A DNA stretch of 64,000 nucleotides from an uncultured Acetatifactor sp. (GCA_910584235.1 CAJTZD010000016.1:19201-83200), one strand, 5' to 3'. Shown: positions 50,912-59,546, counted from the first letter of the stretch. The notes: generated from the sequence alone by a model not told the origin. Translations and numbers: made by a program.

Positions 50912-52573
50912 ATGGACAGTAATAAAAATGAAATGGAGCAGATCCAGCGGGGGCTGGAGGCTTTTTTGGAAAAAGAAATGGAGAGCGCCCAGAAGCAGAA
51001 AATCCCCGGAAAGAGCAGAAAGCAGACCGAGGGCGGGGATGAAGCGGGAGACCCGGAAGAGATTCAGGTCATAGGAGAGAGGTGGGACCAAGGGCGTTCC
51101 CGAAGAGACTTTGACGCGCAGGAGGCGTATCCGGGAGACTGGGAGCCTGAGGAGGACTCGGAGGGCTGGGAATCTGAGTACGAAGAGGAGGTATATCCGG
51201 AGAGTTGGGAGTCTGAGGAGGATTCACAGGACTGGGAAGACTGGGAGGATGAGACGGACGATTCATACCGAAAGAGGCCCGCATATGGGAAATATGGAAA
51301 GCCGCCTGGCAGGGGAAGCCGCCAGCATGAGGGCTATGGGGAAGAGCCGCCCGGCAGGGGAAGCCGCCGGTATGAAGACTACAGGGAGGAACCACCCCGC
51401 CGGAAAAGCCGCCCTGTAGAACGGGACGAGGAACCGCCAAAAAACAAAAGCAGAAAAAGCAGAGAACATACAGAGGAGAAAGCGGTTTCGGGAAAAAAGA
51501 AGTCCCAAAAAAAAGGAAGCTTTGACGGAGCAGATCAGGGGGAGGGGGATTTTGGGATGCCTAAGGGGAAGCAGAAAGGCAAAAGCGCACAAAAGAAACC
51601 TCGCAGGAAAAAGTCCCGGCTGAAGAGATTCCTCATAGCCGCGGTCCTCATAATCGCGCTGCTTGGCGTGGGCCTTTACCAGCTGGTAGGGGCGGTATAT
51701 ACGAAGATGAACTACAAAGAGATCCAGGCTGTGGCGGCAGAGCCCATGAAGCAGGACGGCGTGATAAACATTCTGCTCATCGGCAACGATTCCCGGGAAA
51801 ACGGGGAGGACGGCCGCTCCGATGCCATGATCCTCTTATCCATCAGCAGCAGGACAAAGACTATCTATATGACTTCGCTTCTGCGGGACATATATGTGGA
51901 GATTCCCGAATATCAGGGCAACACGTATCAGGGAAACCGCCTGAACGCGGCTTACGCTTTTGGGGGCGCGGAACTTCTGATGGACACCATTGAGCAGAAT
52001 TTCGATATTCCGGTGAACCGGTACATGCTGGTGAACTTCGAGGCTTTTGCCAATCTGGTGGACGCGGTGGACGGCATTGACCTGGAGCTGAGCAAAGAGG
52101 AAATCGAGTTGGTCAACGGCTATCTGTGGGAGTACAATATGCTCACGAACCGGCCAGACGGCACGGACAATATGGATCCGTCCGTGGCGGAGGGAGGCCC
52201 TGCGATGGTGCATCTGAACGGCCCCCAGGCCCTGGCCTACAGCAGGAACCGCTATATCGGCACGGACTTTGGCAGGACGGAGCGCCAGAGGAAGATCCTG
52301 ACGGCCGTGATAGGAAAACTTCCCGGGGCTTTGCTGACCAATGCGGGAGAACTGATGGATGGTCTGATGCCGAATCTGACCACCAATCTGACCCGGAGTG
52401 AATGCTTCCAATTAAGCCTAATGGCAGGGAAGCTTCTCACTTACGACATCGTATCCGACAATATCCCCCAGCCGGACACCTTTACGAATGTCTCCATTCG
52501 GAATATGGCGGTGCTCCAGGTGGATTTTGAGGCGAATATCAGGTATCTGAAAGAAAAAATATACGGAGAATAG
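50912..52573 (+). CDS. LytR-CpsA-Psr (LCP) family protein with long acidic/basic N-terminal tail
   Basis: Transfers teichoic acids or capsule glycans from lipid carriers to peptidoglycan. 553 residues: an unusually long hydrophilic cytoplasmic tail (1-228), first acidic (Glu/Asp/Trp-rich), then Arg/Lys/Gly-rich, one TM (about 232-256), then the extracellular LCP domain. Visible LCP residues are in LLIGNDSRENGEDGRSDAMIL, TSLLRDIYVEIP, RLNAAYAFGGAELLMDTIEQN and FGRTERQRKIL, containing the conserved Arg/Asp positions. AAGAGGTGAGCAGG precedes the ATG. A small membrane protein gene follows after 13 bases. Confidence 0.92.
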   Translation: MDSNKNEMEQIQRGLEAFLEKEMESAQKQKIPGKSRKQTEGGDEAGDPEEIQVIGERWDQGRSRRDFDAQEAYPGDWEPEEDSEGWESEYEEEVYPESWESEEDSQDWEDWEDETDDSYRKRPAYGKYGKPPGRGSRQHEGYGEEPPGRGSRRYEDYREEPPRRKSRPVERDEEPPKNKSRKSREHTEEKAVSGKKKSQKKGSFDGADQGEGDFGMPKGKQKGKSAQKKPRRKKSRLKRFLIAAVLIIALLGVGLYQLVGAVYTKMNYKEIQAVAAEPMKQDGVINILLIGNDSRENGEDGRSDAMILLSISSRTKTIYMTSLLRDIYVEIPEYQGNTYQGNRLNAAYAFGGAELLMDTIEQNFDIPVNRYMLVNFEAFANLVDAVDGIDLELSKEEIELVNGYLWEYNMLTNRPDGTDNMDPSVAEGGPAMVHLNGPQALAYSRNRYIGTDFGRTERQRKILTAVIGKLPGALLTNAGELMDGLMPNLTTNLTRSECFQLSLMAGKLLTYDIVSDNIPQPDTFTNVSIRNMAVLQVDFEANIRYLKEKIYGE

Positions 52574-52586
52574 GCAGGAGGAGCGT

Positions 52587-52895
52587 ATGGACTTTATTGT
52601 ATTTTTATTCATTGGCGGTACATGTGTGTATGTGGCTTCGAAGATTATGAGCAGCGAAGAGAGAAACAAGGTATTCAACAAATTCCCCATTCAGGTGGAG
52701 AATGTGAAAGAATATAATAATTTCTGCGCAAAACTGGTGATAGGCTTTGGGGTGGCCGCCGAGGCCACCATGATCGGCGGCCAAATGATCGGCGGCATAT
52801 TCAGCCTCCTGTCCACAGTGCTGCTGATTTTGGAGGCGTACATTACCATGAAGATCTACAGCAAGGGCGAGAAGAAGATGCTGAAAAAAAGATAA
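52587..52895 (+). CDS. Small three-helix membrane protein
   Basis: 102 residues. Membrane segments at about 2-20, 49-66 and 68-92 are separated by a short polar loop (SSEERNKVFNKFPIQVENVKEY). The basic C-terminus (KGEKKMLKKR) suggests an inside tail. AGGAGGAG lies six bases before the ATG. It is 13 bases behind the LCP gene, so likely co-transcribed. It resembles DUF3784-type small membrane proteins, but that assignment is tentative. Confidence 0.65.
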   Translation: MDFIVFLFIGGTCVYVASKIMSSEERNKVFNKFPIQVENVKEYNNFCAKLVIGFGVAAEATMIGGQMIGGIFSLLSTVLLILEAYITMKIYSKGEKKMLKKR

Positions 52896-52932
52896 GAACA
52901 GATTAAAATATCATAAACCGGGGGACGAAAAA

Positions 52933-54069
52933 ATGGAAAAAAGAAAATTAGAGAAACTTGGTATCGAGACATCTCTGCTGGGATTCGGCTGTATGCGCTT
53001 TCCCGTAACCGCGGAGGGGAAAATTGACCAGCCGGAGGCGGAGAAAATGCTGGATAAGGCCATTGCGGCAGGCGTGAACTATATCGACACCGCATACCCT
53101 TACCATGACGGCGAAAGCGAGCCCTTAGTGGGGAGAGCCCTGAAGAAATATGACAGGCATTCATTCTACCTGGCCACAAAGCTGCCCTGCTGGAAAGTGG
53201 AGAAGCTGGAGGATGCGGACACAATATTTGCAGAGCAGCTGACCAGGCTGCAGACAGACTACATAGATTTCTACCTCATGCACGCCCTGAATAAGGACAG
53301 CTTTCACAAGATGGTGGAGATGGGCACGGTGGAGAAGCTGGAGGCTCTCAAGGCAGCCGGAAAGATAAAATATCTGGGCTTTTCTTTCCATGACAGCTAT
53401 GAGGTCTTTGAGGAGATCATAAACTACAGGGAATGGGATTTCTGCCAGATTCAGCTCAACTATATGGACGCAGAGGAGCAGGCAGGCCTGAAAGGATACC
53501 GGCTCACTGAGGAGAAGAACATACCCCTTGTGATCATGGAGCCTGTCAAGGGAGGCTCGCTGGCGGCCTTTGCAGACGACATCACGGGTAAATTCCGGGC
53601 GCTGGATCCGAACGCTTCTACGGCGTCCTTTGCCCTGCGCTGGGTGGGAAGCCTGCCCAATGTAAAGGTCATCCTAAGCGGCATGAGCACCATGGAGCAG
53701 GTGGAGGACAATCTGAAGACCTTTGAGAGCTTCAAACCTCTGTCGCCAGAGGAGAGCAAGACCATCGAAGATATCGTGGCATTGATCAAGGGCAGGGTGC
53801 AGAATGGCTGCACAGGCTGCCGCTACTGCATGCCCTGTCCCGCGGGCGTGGACATTCCGGGCAATTTCCGGGTGTGGAACACCTATCATATGTACCAGAA
53901 CTACAATATGGTCAAAGGCAACTGGGAGAGAGGCCTGGGCGATGAGAAGCAGGCTAAGAACTGCGTAAAATGCGGCAAGTGCGAGAAAGCCTGCCCCCAG
54001 AAGCTGCATATCAGGGAGGATCTGGAGAAAGTCCAGGCAGATCTGGAGAAGAAAGAATTCGTGTTCTAG
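52933..54069 (+). CDS. Aldo/keto reductase with C-terminal 4Fe-4S ferredoxin domain
   Basis: NAD(P)H-dependent oxidoreductase, 378 residues. AKR barrel (about 1-275) with tetrad positions visible: Asp in NYIDTAYPYH (with Tyr), Lys in LATKLP and His in DFYLMHAL. The C-terminal domain has GCTGCRYCMPCPAGVDIP and NCVKCGKCEKACPQKL, eight cysteines for iron-sulfur clusters. This architecture (YgzG-like/ predicted oxidoreductases of aldo/keto family) is common in anaerobes; the substrate is unknown. GGGGGAC precedes the ATG. It is probably monocistronic, and a MITE-like element follows its stop codon. Confidence 0.93.
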   Translation: MEKRKLEKLGIETSLLGFGCMRFPVTAEGKIDQPEAEKMLDKAIAAGVNYIDTAYPYHDGESEPLVGRALKKYDRHSFYLATKLPCWKVEKLEDADTIFAEQLTRLQTDYIDFYLMHALNKDSFHKMVEMGTVEKLEALKAAGKIKYLGFSFHDSYEVFEEIINYREWDFCQIQLNYMDAEEQAGLKGYRLTEEKNIPLVIMEPVKGGSLAAFADDITGKFRALDPNASTASFALRWVGSLPNVKVILSGMSTMEQVEDNLKTFESFKPLSPEESKTIEDIVALIKGRVQNGCTGCRYCMPCPAGVDIPGNFRVWNTYHMYQNYNMVKGNWERGLGDEKQAKNCVKCGKCEKACPQKLHIREDLEKVQADLEKKEFVF

Positions 54070-54241
54070 GAGCCATCGCGCAGCGATAAAAAACAAAACA
54101 TGCAAAAGTTGTGGGTAAGTGTGGTGATAAAGTCACGAAGGCGCACGAGAGAGAATTTCATGAGTGTACTTTCGAATGAAATTCTCTCTCATGTATTGTG
54201 CGCCGAAGGGACTTTATCCTTTAGAGCCATCGCGCAGCGAT
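54070..54241. mobile_element. MITE-like element: long hairpin flanked by 18-bp direct repeats
   Basis: The direct repeat GAGCCATCGCGCAGCGAT is at 54070-54087 and 54224-54241. Between them lies a long imperfect hairpin: GATAAAGTC (54126-54134) with GACTTTATC (54210-54218), GGCGCAC (54140-54146) with GTGCGCC (54198-54204), and GAGAGAGAATTTCAT (54147-54161) with ATGAAATTCTCTCTC (54176-54190). No ORF is present. The right repeat abuts the ribosome site of the AraC gene, so insertion may have changed that gene's expression. Confidence 0.6.
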
Positions 54242-54258
54242 TTAATTAGGAGATTATT

Positions 54259-55155
54259 TTGGAGAAAGCATTTAAGCTTGACTTTGAAAACGATAAGGTG
54301 GGAAGCCTGTATGTAAACTGCTGCGGCTGCTCCCGAACAGAGAGCCTCCACAGCTTCGGCCCGGCCTCCAAGCCCCATTATCTGATTCATTACGTGCTGG
54401 ACGGCAGAGGGCTTTTCCGGTTCCATGACAAGGAATACCGGCTGGAGGCAGGGTACGGCTTCCTGATACAGCCCAATGAGCTGGCGTTCTACCAGGCGGA
54501 CAAAGAGGAGCCCTGGAGCTATCTGTGGGTGGGCTTTGGCGGAAGCAGGGCGGGGGAGTACCTGAACGCCATGGGACTGTCCGCAAGGCATCCCATCTTT
54601 GCCTGCGACAGAGACCAGGAGCTTTATTCCATTGTGCGGGACATGATGGAGCACAATACGTTCGGTATAGCGGACGATCTGCGGCGCAACGGCCTGCTGG
54701 GAGTCTTTTTGTCCGTCCTGGCCCAGGGGGCCGGGGTGGTGGCCCGGGACGAGGAGGACAAGGGCAATCAATATGTGAAAAAGGCAGTCTCCTTTATCCA
54801 GAGCAATTACTGCAACCCTATCAAGGTGACGGACGTAGCAGACTATGTGTGCATCAACAGGAGTTACCTCTATACGCTCTTCCAGAATTATCTGGGCATG
54901 TCCCCTCAGCAGTTTCTATCCACGTTCCGTATTACCAAGGCCAGAGAGTTATTGGATTCCACCTCCTACCCCATAGAGAGCATCGCCCTCTCCTGCGGCT
55001 ACAATGACGCGCTGGTGTTTACGAAAGCATTCCGGGCCATGAAAGGGATGTCCCCCTCTCAATACCGGAGACTTAGTCACAGAGAGAACAGCAAGGAGCA
55101 GCTCCAGGAGGTGGAGCATCTGATCGCCCAGCTGCTGAAAAGTCAGGAGAGGTAA
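54259..55155 (+). CDS. AraC family transcriptional regulator
   Basis: 298 residues. N-terminal cupin-like domain (about 25-150: HYLIHYVLDGRGLFRFHDKEYRL in part, YGFLIQPNELAFYQAD). The C-terminal double HTH (about 180-280) has KVTDVADYVCINRSYLYTLF and PIESIALSCGYNDALVFTKAF, then KGMSPSQYRR. It starts with TTG at 54259, six bases after AGGAG. The MITE-like element lies directly upstream and may supply or block its promoter. Downstream is the RNA-repair gene, 35 bases away on the same strand, so they may be co-transcribed. No sugar genes adjoin it. Confidence 0.9.
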   Translation: MEKAFKLDFENDKVGSLYVNCCGCSRTESLHSFGPASKPHYLIHYVLDGRGLFRFHDKEYRLEAGYGFLIQPNELAFYQADKEEPWSYLWVGFGGSRAGEYLNAMGLSARHPIFACDRDQELYSIVRDMMEHNTFGIADDLRRNGLLGVFLSVLAQGAGVVARDEEDKGNQYVKKAVSFIQSNYCNPIKVTDVADYVCINRSYLYTLFQNYLGMSPQQFLSTFRITKARELLDSTSYPIESIALSCGYNDALVFTKAFRAMKGMSPSQYRRLSHRENSKEQLQEVEHLIAQLLKSQER

Positions 55156-55190
55156 AAGCCGAACCGGCGAGTCGGATTTTCGGGAGGTAT

Positions 55191-57386
55191 ATGATGAGAA
55201 TTTTGCTATTACTAAGAGGTTCGGCCAGCTGCGGAAAGTCCACATGGATTGCGCAGCATGGCTTAAAGCCCTATGCATTGTCCGCCGATGATATCAGGCT
55301 GCTGTGCCAGAGCCCGGTGATGCTGCCGGACGGCACACAGGGGATCAGCCAGGACAATGACAGCGTGGTGTGGAAGACTCTGTTCGCCATCCTGGAGGTC
55401 AGGATGCAGAGAGGAGACTTCACGGTCATTGACGCCACCAATTCCAAGACCAGCGAGATGAACCGGTACAAGGAGATGTGCGAGACTTACCGGTACCGGA
55501 TCTTCTGTGTGGACTTTACGGATATTCCCATTGAGGAGGTAAAGCGCAGGAACGCCAACCGGGAGGTCTTCAAAAGAGTGCCCGAGGCAGTCATTGACAA
55601 TATGTATTCCAGATTCCGGACCCAGAAGATTCCCTCGGGCATCAAGGTGATCCGGCCGGATGAGCTGGACATGGTCTGGACCAGGCTCTTTGACATGTCC
55701 TCCTACAAGCGCATCCATCACATCGGAGACATTCACGGCTGCAATACGGCCCTGCAGAAATATCTGGCGGACAACGGCGGCATCAAAGACGACGAAATGT
55801 ATATTTTTATAGGAGATTACATTGACCGCGGCCTTGAGAATGCGGAGACCGTGGAGTTTTTAATGTCCGTCATGAACAGGAAAAATGTGCTGATGCTGGA
55901 GGGCAATCACGAGAGATGGCTGTGGTACTGGGCAAACGATGCCGCAGGCAGGTCCAGGGAATTCGAGCTGATCACCAGGCCCCGGCTGGACGCGGCGAAG
56001 CTGGACAAAAAGCAGGTGAGACAGTTGTACCGGAAATTCGGCCAGTGCGCGTATTATCGGTATAATGACAAGATATTTCTGGTCACCCACGCGGGCTTGA
56101 GCACCCTGCCGGAGAATCTCTCCTTTGTGGCTACGGAGCAGATGATCAAAGGCGTGGGCAGCTATAATGATTTCGAGATCATAGCGGAGACCTTTTTTGA
56201 CACCACGCCGGATAACTGCTACCAGATACACGGGCACCGCAACACCAAGCAGCTCCCCGTCCAAGTCAACGACAGAGTCTTTAACCTGGAGGGTCAGGTG
56301 GAATACGGCGGCTGCCTGCGATGCGTCCAGGTGGATGCAGAGGGCATTCACTGCATAGAGGTGCCAAACGAAGTGTACAAGACACCTGAGATGTGCAGCG
56401 ACCAGACCGTTGCGGAGAGCTCTGTGGCGGACGTCATTATGGCCCTGCGCCGGAACAAGTATATACAGGAGAAGAAATTCGGCAACATTTCCTCTTTCAA
56501 TTACACGGACAAGGCTTTCTACGACAGAGTCTGGGATGCCCAGACTACCAAAGCCAGAGGCTTGTATCTGGATACCATGAAAGGGAAAGTGACGGCCAGG
56601 GCTTACGATAAATTCTTCAATATCAATGAGCGGCCTGAGACAAAGTTCGAGATGCTGCAGCATAAGCTGCAGTTTCCGGTGACGGCTTATGTCAAGGAGA
56701 ACGGATTCTTGGGCATAGCCAGCTATGACGAATATGAGGACGCGCTGTTTCTGGCCAGCAAATCTACCATAGACAGCCAGTATGCCGGGTATTTCCAGGA
56801 GATGGTCCGGAAGAAAGTGACGCCGGAGCACTTAGAGAAGATGAAGCGGTACTGTAAGGAAAATGAAGTCTCATTCGTCTTTGAATGTGTGGACATGGAG
56901 AACGATCCCCATATCATCGAATATCCGGAGAGCAGGCTGTTTTTGCTGGATATCGTGTACAATAAGATGGAATTTGAGAAATACGGGTATGAGGATATGT
57001 GCCATGTGGCAGGGCGGCTGGGCTTAGAGCCCAAGGAGCGCGCCGCAGAGCTTGCCAGCTGGCAGGAATTCTTCGACTGGTACTATGAAGTCATGGAGGC
57101 GGATTATGAATACCAGGGGCGTAAAATCGAGGGCTTTGTCATTGAGGACAGCGCGGGGTATATGACCAAGCTGAAGCTGACCTATTACAATTTCTGGAAA
57201 TTCATGCGCAGCGTGTCCCATGAGGCCATCCGGAAAGGCTATATCACAAAGACCTCAGCCCTGACTACGCCGTTGGCTAACGAATATTATGCCTGGGTAA
57301 AGAAGCTGCACGATGTGGAGGATAGGGAGAGCCTGCCGAAAGATATCTGCACTTTGAGGCGGATGTTCTACGATGACAAAGTGTAA
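55191..57386 (+). CDS. Three-domain RNA repair enzyme: polynucleotide kinase, metallophosphatase and Rnl1-type RNA ligase
   Basis: Predicted to heal and seal cut RNA. 731 residues. The kinase domain 1-170 has P-loop GSASCGKS (10-17, Lys16), with DATNSKTSEMNRY and RRNANREVFKRVP as in T4 Pnk-like kinases. The 2',3'-phosphatase domain about 174-395 has GDIHG (179-183), GDYIDRG (208-214), GNHE (238-241) and VTHAG (298-302). The ligase domain about 425-731 resembles T4 Rnl1: KARGLYLD (454-461), motif I VKENGFLG with candidate nucleotidyl-lysine 502, SFVFECVD, and EGFVIED followed by KLKLTYY. Domain order equals that of clostridial Pnkp, but the ligase is of another type and no Hen1 gene is adjacent. 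It starts at ATG 55191 or the ATG next to it. Targets unknown; cleaved tRNA is plausible. Confidence 0.83.
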   Translation: MMRILLLLRGSASCGKSTWIAQHGLKPYALSADDIRLLCQSPVMLPDGTQGISQDNDSVVWKTLFAILEVRMQRGDFTVIDATNSKTSEMNRYKEMCETYRYRIFCVDFTDIPIEEVKRRNANREVFKRVPEAVIDNMYSRFRTQKIPSGIKVIRPDELDMVWTRLFDMSSYKRIHHIGDIHGCNTALQKYLADNGGIKDDEMYIFIGDYIDRGLENAETVEFLMSVMNRKNVLMLEGNHERWLWYWANDAAGRSREFELITRPRLDAAKLDKKQVRQLYRKFGQCAYYRYNDKIFLVTHAGLSTLPENLSFVATEQMIKGVGSYNDFEIIAETFFDTTPDNCYQIHGHRNTKQLPVQVNDRVFNLEGQVEYGGCLRCVQVDAEGIHCIEVPNEVYKTPEMCSDQTVAESSVADVIMALRRNKYIQEKKFGNISSFNYTDKAFYDRVWDAQTTKARGLYLDTMKGKVTARAYDKFFNINERPETKFEMLQHKLQFPVTAYVKENGFLGIASYDEYEDALFLASKSTIDSQYAGYFQEMVRKKVTPEHLEKMKRYCKENEVSFVFECVDMENDPHIIEYPESRLFLLDIVYNKMEFEKYGYEDMCHVAGRLGLEPKERAAELASWQEFFDWYYEVMEADYEYQGRKIEGFVIEDSAGYMTKLKLTYYNFWKFMRSVSHEAIRKGYITKTSALTTPLANEYYAWVKKLHDVEDRESLPKDICTLRRMFYDDKV

Positions 57387-57399
57387 AGACCGGAAAAAA

Positions 57400-57423
57400 C
57401 AAAAGCCCATATAAATGGGCTTT
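57400..57423 (-). terminator. Original terminator of the tRNA-Pro gene, now beyond the integrated element
   Basis: AAAAGCCCAT (57400-57409 approximately) pairs with ATGGGCTTTT (57414-57423). On the minus strand a GTTTTTT run follows. It lies directly outside the 48-bp left repeat, where the tRNA terminator would have been before integration. It also works as terminator of the RNA-repair gene on the plus strand. Confidence 0.75.
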
Positions 57424-57431
57424 TGAAATAG

Positions 57432-57479
57432 TCGGCGCGACAAGATTTGAACTTGCGACCTCTGCGTCCCGAACGCAGC
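57432..57479. repeat. attL-type repeat: displaced 3' part of tRNA-Pro
   Basis: 48 bp identical to 63243-63290. It covers the tRNA from discriminator base through T-arm, variable loop and the anticodon stem-loop, but the 5' half is missing, so it is not a functional tRNA gene. Confidence 0.93.
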
Positions 57480-57600
57480 AGGGGAGGTGGATTCTGTTAC
57501 CGGATAAATGCGCTCAGTGCTGAAAAGTCCGCTGATTTCAAGGGTTTTACGGGCATATGGAAAAATGTGTCGCAACGAAAAGATTATTTTGTTTTGTGGT

Positions 57601-57634
57601 TTTGTAGAACATTTTGTAGAACGCTTTGTAGAGC
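57601..57634 (+). repeat. Left arm-type repeats of the element
   Basis: Tandem 10-12-bp units: TTTGTAGAAC (57601-57610), ATTTTGTAGAAC (57611-57622) and GCTTTGTAGAGC (57623-57634). The same sequence lies near the other end at 63126-63148 in the same orientation. These are candidates for integrase arm-binding or excisionase sites. Confidence 0.65.
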
Positions 57635-57681
57635 AGGTGCCAGTAAAGACAATGAAAATATGGACAAGGGAGTGCTTGAAT

Positions 57682-57894
57682 ATGGATGGATATAAAGATT
57701 ACCGTCAGGCGGAAATGCTGACGGCCCGGGAAGTCCAGGAGATTTTGAAGGTCGGAAACAAGACTGTTTACCGCCTGTTCGCTGGCGACTGCCCGTTCCG
57801 GGTCGTCAAGGTGCCCGGAGGATACCGGATTCACGCCAGATCATTCTTTGAGTGGCTGGATGGGAGGGAAGCTTCGCAGACAGGGAGCGCATAA
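57682..57894 (+). CDS. Excisionase-type helix-turn-helix protein
   Basis: 70 residues from ATG 57682 (AAGGGAG nine bases upstream). A single winged HTH of the HTH_17/excisionase family reads AEMLTAREVQEILKVGNKTVYRL, with CPFRVVKVPGGYRIHARSFFEWL as the second half. Such proteins direct excision or regulate integrase promoters. It is 50 bases past the left arm-type repeats, a natural site for an Xis. A longer frame open to 57508 lacks a ribosome site. Confidence 0.75.
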   Translation: MDGYKDYRQAEMLTAREVQEILKVGNKTVYRLFAGDCPFRVVKVPGGYRIHARSFFEWLDGREASQTGSA

Positions 57895-58349
57895 CAGACT
57901 CTAATTTTACCGTTTTTGGAAAGGTGCCGAAGAAATATCATATCGAATGCGAAAGCGAGAACAGTTTTCCGGAGTATAATAGTGATGAGCAGAAGTTAGA
58001 AGAATTAAAGACGGAGTATAAGGTTATCCTGCAAAGGCTTGACGAATTGGAAGGGCAGGGAGTGATTGGGGCATTTGACAAGCGGACAATCATAGAGCTT
58101 TCCGGCGATGTGATTAAAGAGATTGCGCAGAAGTATAAGAATGTGCAGAAAGGCGTAGGTGATATGATGCGAGGAGAATTGATTGAAACAACTTCAAGAA
58201 AACTAAAAAATGAAGCAGAAAACGAAACAAAAAGGAAAACCGCACTTAGGATGTTGAAAATGGGAAAGCTGACAATCGCGGAAATCGCGGAATGTTCTGA
58301 TCTCAGCGTGGAAGAGGTAGAGCGGCTTGCCGGACTCCAAACAGTGTAA
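57852..58349 (+). pseudogene. Rpn/PD-(D/E)XK nuclease-family fragment
   Basis: Open frame of 165 codons overlapping the excisionase gene's 3' end, without a clear ribosome site. It reads TDSNFTVFGKVPKKYHIECES, similar to the PD-(D/E)XK core (Asp, then Glu-x-Glu/Gln) of Rpn-type proteins. It then joins directly to a helical C-terminus ending LTIAEIAECSDLSVEEVERLAGL. The central part of the normal protein is missing and the N-terminus is cut, so I read it as an internally deleted copy. Its C-terminal motif matches that of the intact Rpn gene downstream. Confidence 0.55.
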
Positions 58350-58465
58350 GACAACAAATTGGAGAGTCTAATCTGCAATGTATACTGCACATACTGGAAA
58401 GGAAGTTGAGATTGAAAAAGAAACACGCTCATGGTATGATAGTGAATGAAAAGATAGGTGACGTA

Positions 58466-59362
58466 ATGGCTACAGACAACCAGAAAGCATTAAAAAGAAA
58501 AGAGACCCTGAAAGCAATCAGTGAGATGTGCCTTTTGGATGATAACCTGATGACGCTTGTATTTGACAGGAACATTGAGGCGACAGAGCTGCTGCTGAAC
58601 ATCATCCTGCAGAGAAGCGATTTAAAGGTGCTGGAAGTGGTTGGGCAGAGGGAATATAAAAATCCGATGTCAGGAGGACGTTCCATTACCATAGATATTT
58701 ATGCGGTGGATGGGAATGATAAGGTTTATGATGTGGAAGTTCAGCGTGCGCCGGAAGGAGCAGACCCGCACAGGGCGAGGTTCCATAGCAGCATGGTTGA
58801 CACAAAAATGCTGAAAGCCGGGCAGGAATTTAAAGAAATCCATGATTCCTATGTGATATTCATAACGGCAAGCGATGTCATGGGAGCGGGGCATTCGTTG
58901 TATCATGTCAATCGAATCATCGAAGAGACGGGTACACATTTTGGGGACGGTTCCCATATCATATACGTGAATGGCAGCTATAAGGACGACAATGATCCTG
59001 TTGGAAGGCTGATGCATGACTTTAGATGTTTGAGTTCTGTAGATATGTTCTATCCAGTATTGGCAAAACAGGTGAAGTATTTTAAGGAGACGGAAGGAGG
59101 CCAGGAGATTATGGGTCAGTTATTTGAGGATTTGGTAGCGAAGTGGGGAGAAGTAAGGGCGAAAGAAATAGCGGAAGAAATGGCGGAAGAAATGGCGGAA
59201 GAAATGGCGGAAGAAATGGCGGAAGAAAAAGCATTGGAAGAGAAAAAAGCTTCTGCCCGCCGTCTGATTGCAAGAGGGAAACTTACTCTTGAGGAAATTG
59301 CAGAGGATACGGACTTGTCGATTGAAATTGTCAGGGATTTGGCCGGTCTGCAGTTGGCATAA
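58466..59362 (+). CDS. Rpn family recombination-promoting nuclease (PD-(D/E)XK transposase-like)
   Basis: 298 residues from ATG 58466 (AGGTGA upstream). The N-terminal helix DNQKALKRKETLKAISEM and FDRNIEATELLLNIILQR are family-typical. The nuclease core has SITIDIYAVDGNDKVYDVEVQ (Asp and Glu-x-Gln, quoted in part), then AGHSLYHVNRIIEET. Near the C-terminus five AEEM units (12-bp repeats, about 59166-59225) form an acidic helix, followed by LTLEEIAEDTDLSIEIVRDLAGL. Members act as DNA nucleases promoting recombination; the role in this element is unknown. A terminator follows at 59381. Confidence 0.85.
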   Translation: MATDNQKALKRKETLKAISEMCLLDDNLMTLVFDRNIEATELLLNIILQRSDLKVLEVVGQREYKNPMSGGRSITIDIYAVDGNDKVYDVEVQRAPEGADPHRARFHSSMVDTKMLKAGQEFKEIHDSYVIFITASDVMGAGHSLYHVNRIIEETGTHFGDGSHIIYVNGSYKDDNDPVGRLMHDFRCLSSVDMFYPVLAKQVKYFKETEGGQEIMGQLFEDLVAKWGEVRAKEIAEEMAEEMAEEMAEEMAEEKALEEKKASARRLIARGKLTLEEIAEDTDLSIEIVRDLAGLQLA

Positions 59363-59380
59363 ATTCAAAAAAGCAGAAAG

Positions 59381-59413
59381 AGAACTCCGGTGATAGACGC
59401 CGGAGTTCTTAAA
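59381..59413 (+). terminator. Terminator of the Rpn gene
   Basis: AGAACTCCGG (59381-59390) pairs with CCGGAGTTCT (59400-59409), followed by TAAATATTTTTT. Confidence 0.85.
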
Positions 59414-59423
59414 TATTTTTTGC

Positions 59424-59502
59424 TTGCCAATTCCCGGCCTTTGTGCTACCATGTATTCGTTACCAAAACAATAGAATCCACGCTTCGCGAGTCTTCTATT
59501 GT
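59424..59502 (+). promoter_or_regulatory. Promoter and leader hairpin of the lysis cassette
   Basis: TTGCCA (59424-59429), 17 bases, TACCAT (59447-59452). The leader then forms ACAATAGAA (59468-59476) with TTCTATTGT (59494-59502). Confidence 0.5.
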
Positions 59503-59546
59503 CATGAATAAGAGGAAAGAAAGGGTTTATGAAAGGAGGGCTTACC

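Noticed and set aside
54126..54218. Simple terminator of the aldo/keto reductase gene
   Set aside because: The hairpin is far longer than a terminator, has no T-run and is flanked by 18-bp direct repeats.
57432..57479. Second tRNA-Pro gene
   Set aside because: Only the 3' part up to the anticodon stem is present; the acceptor 5' strand and D arm are missing. It is the attachment repeat.
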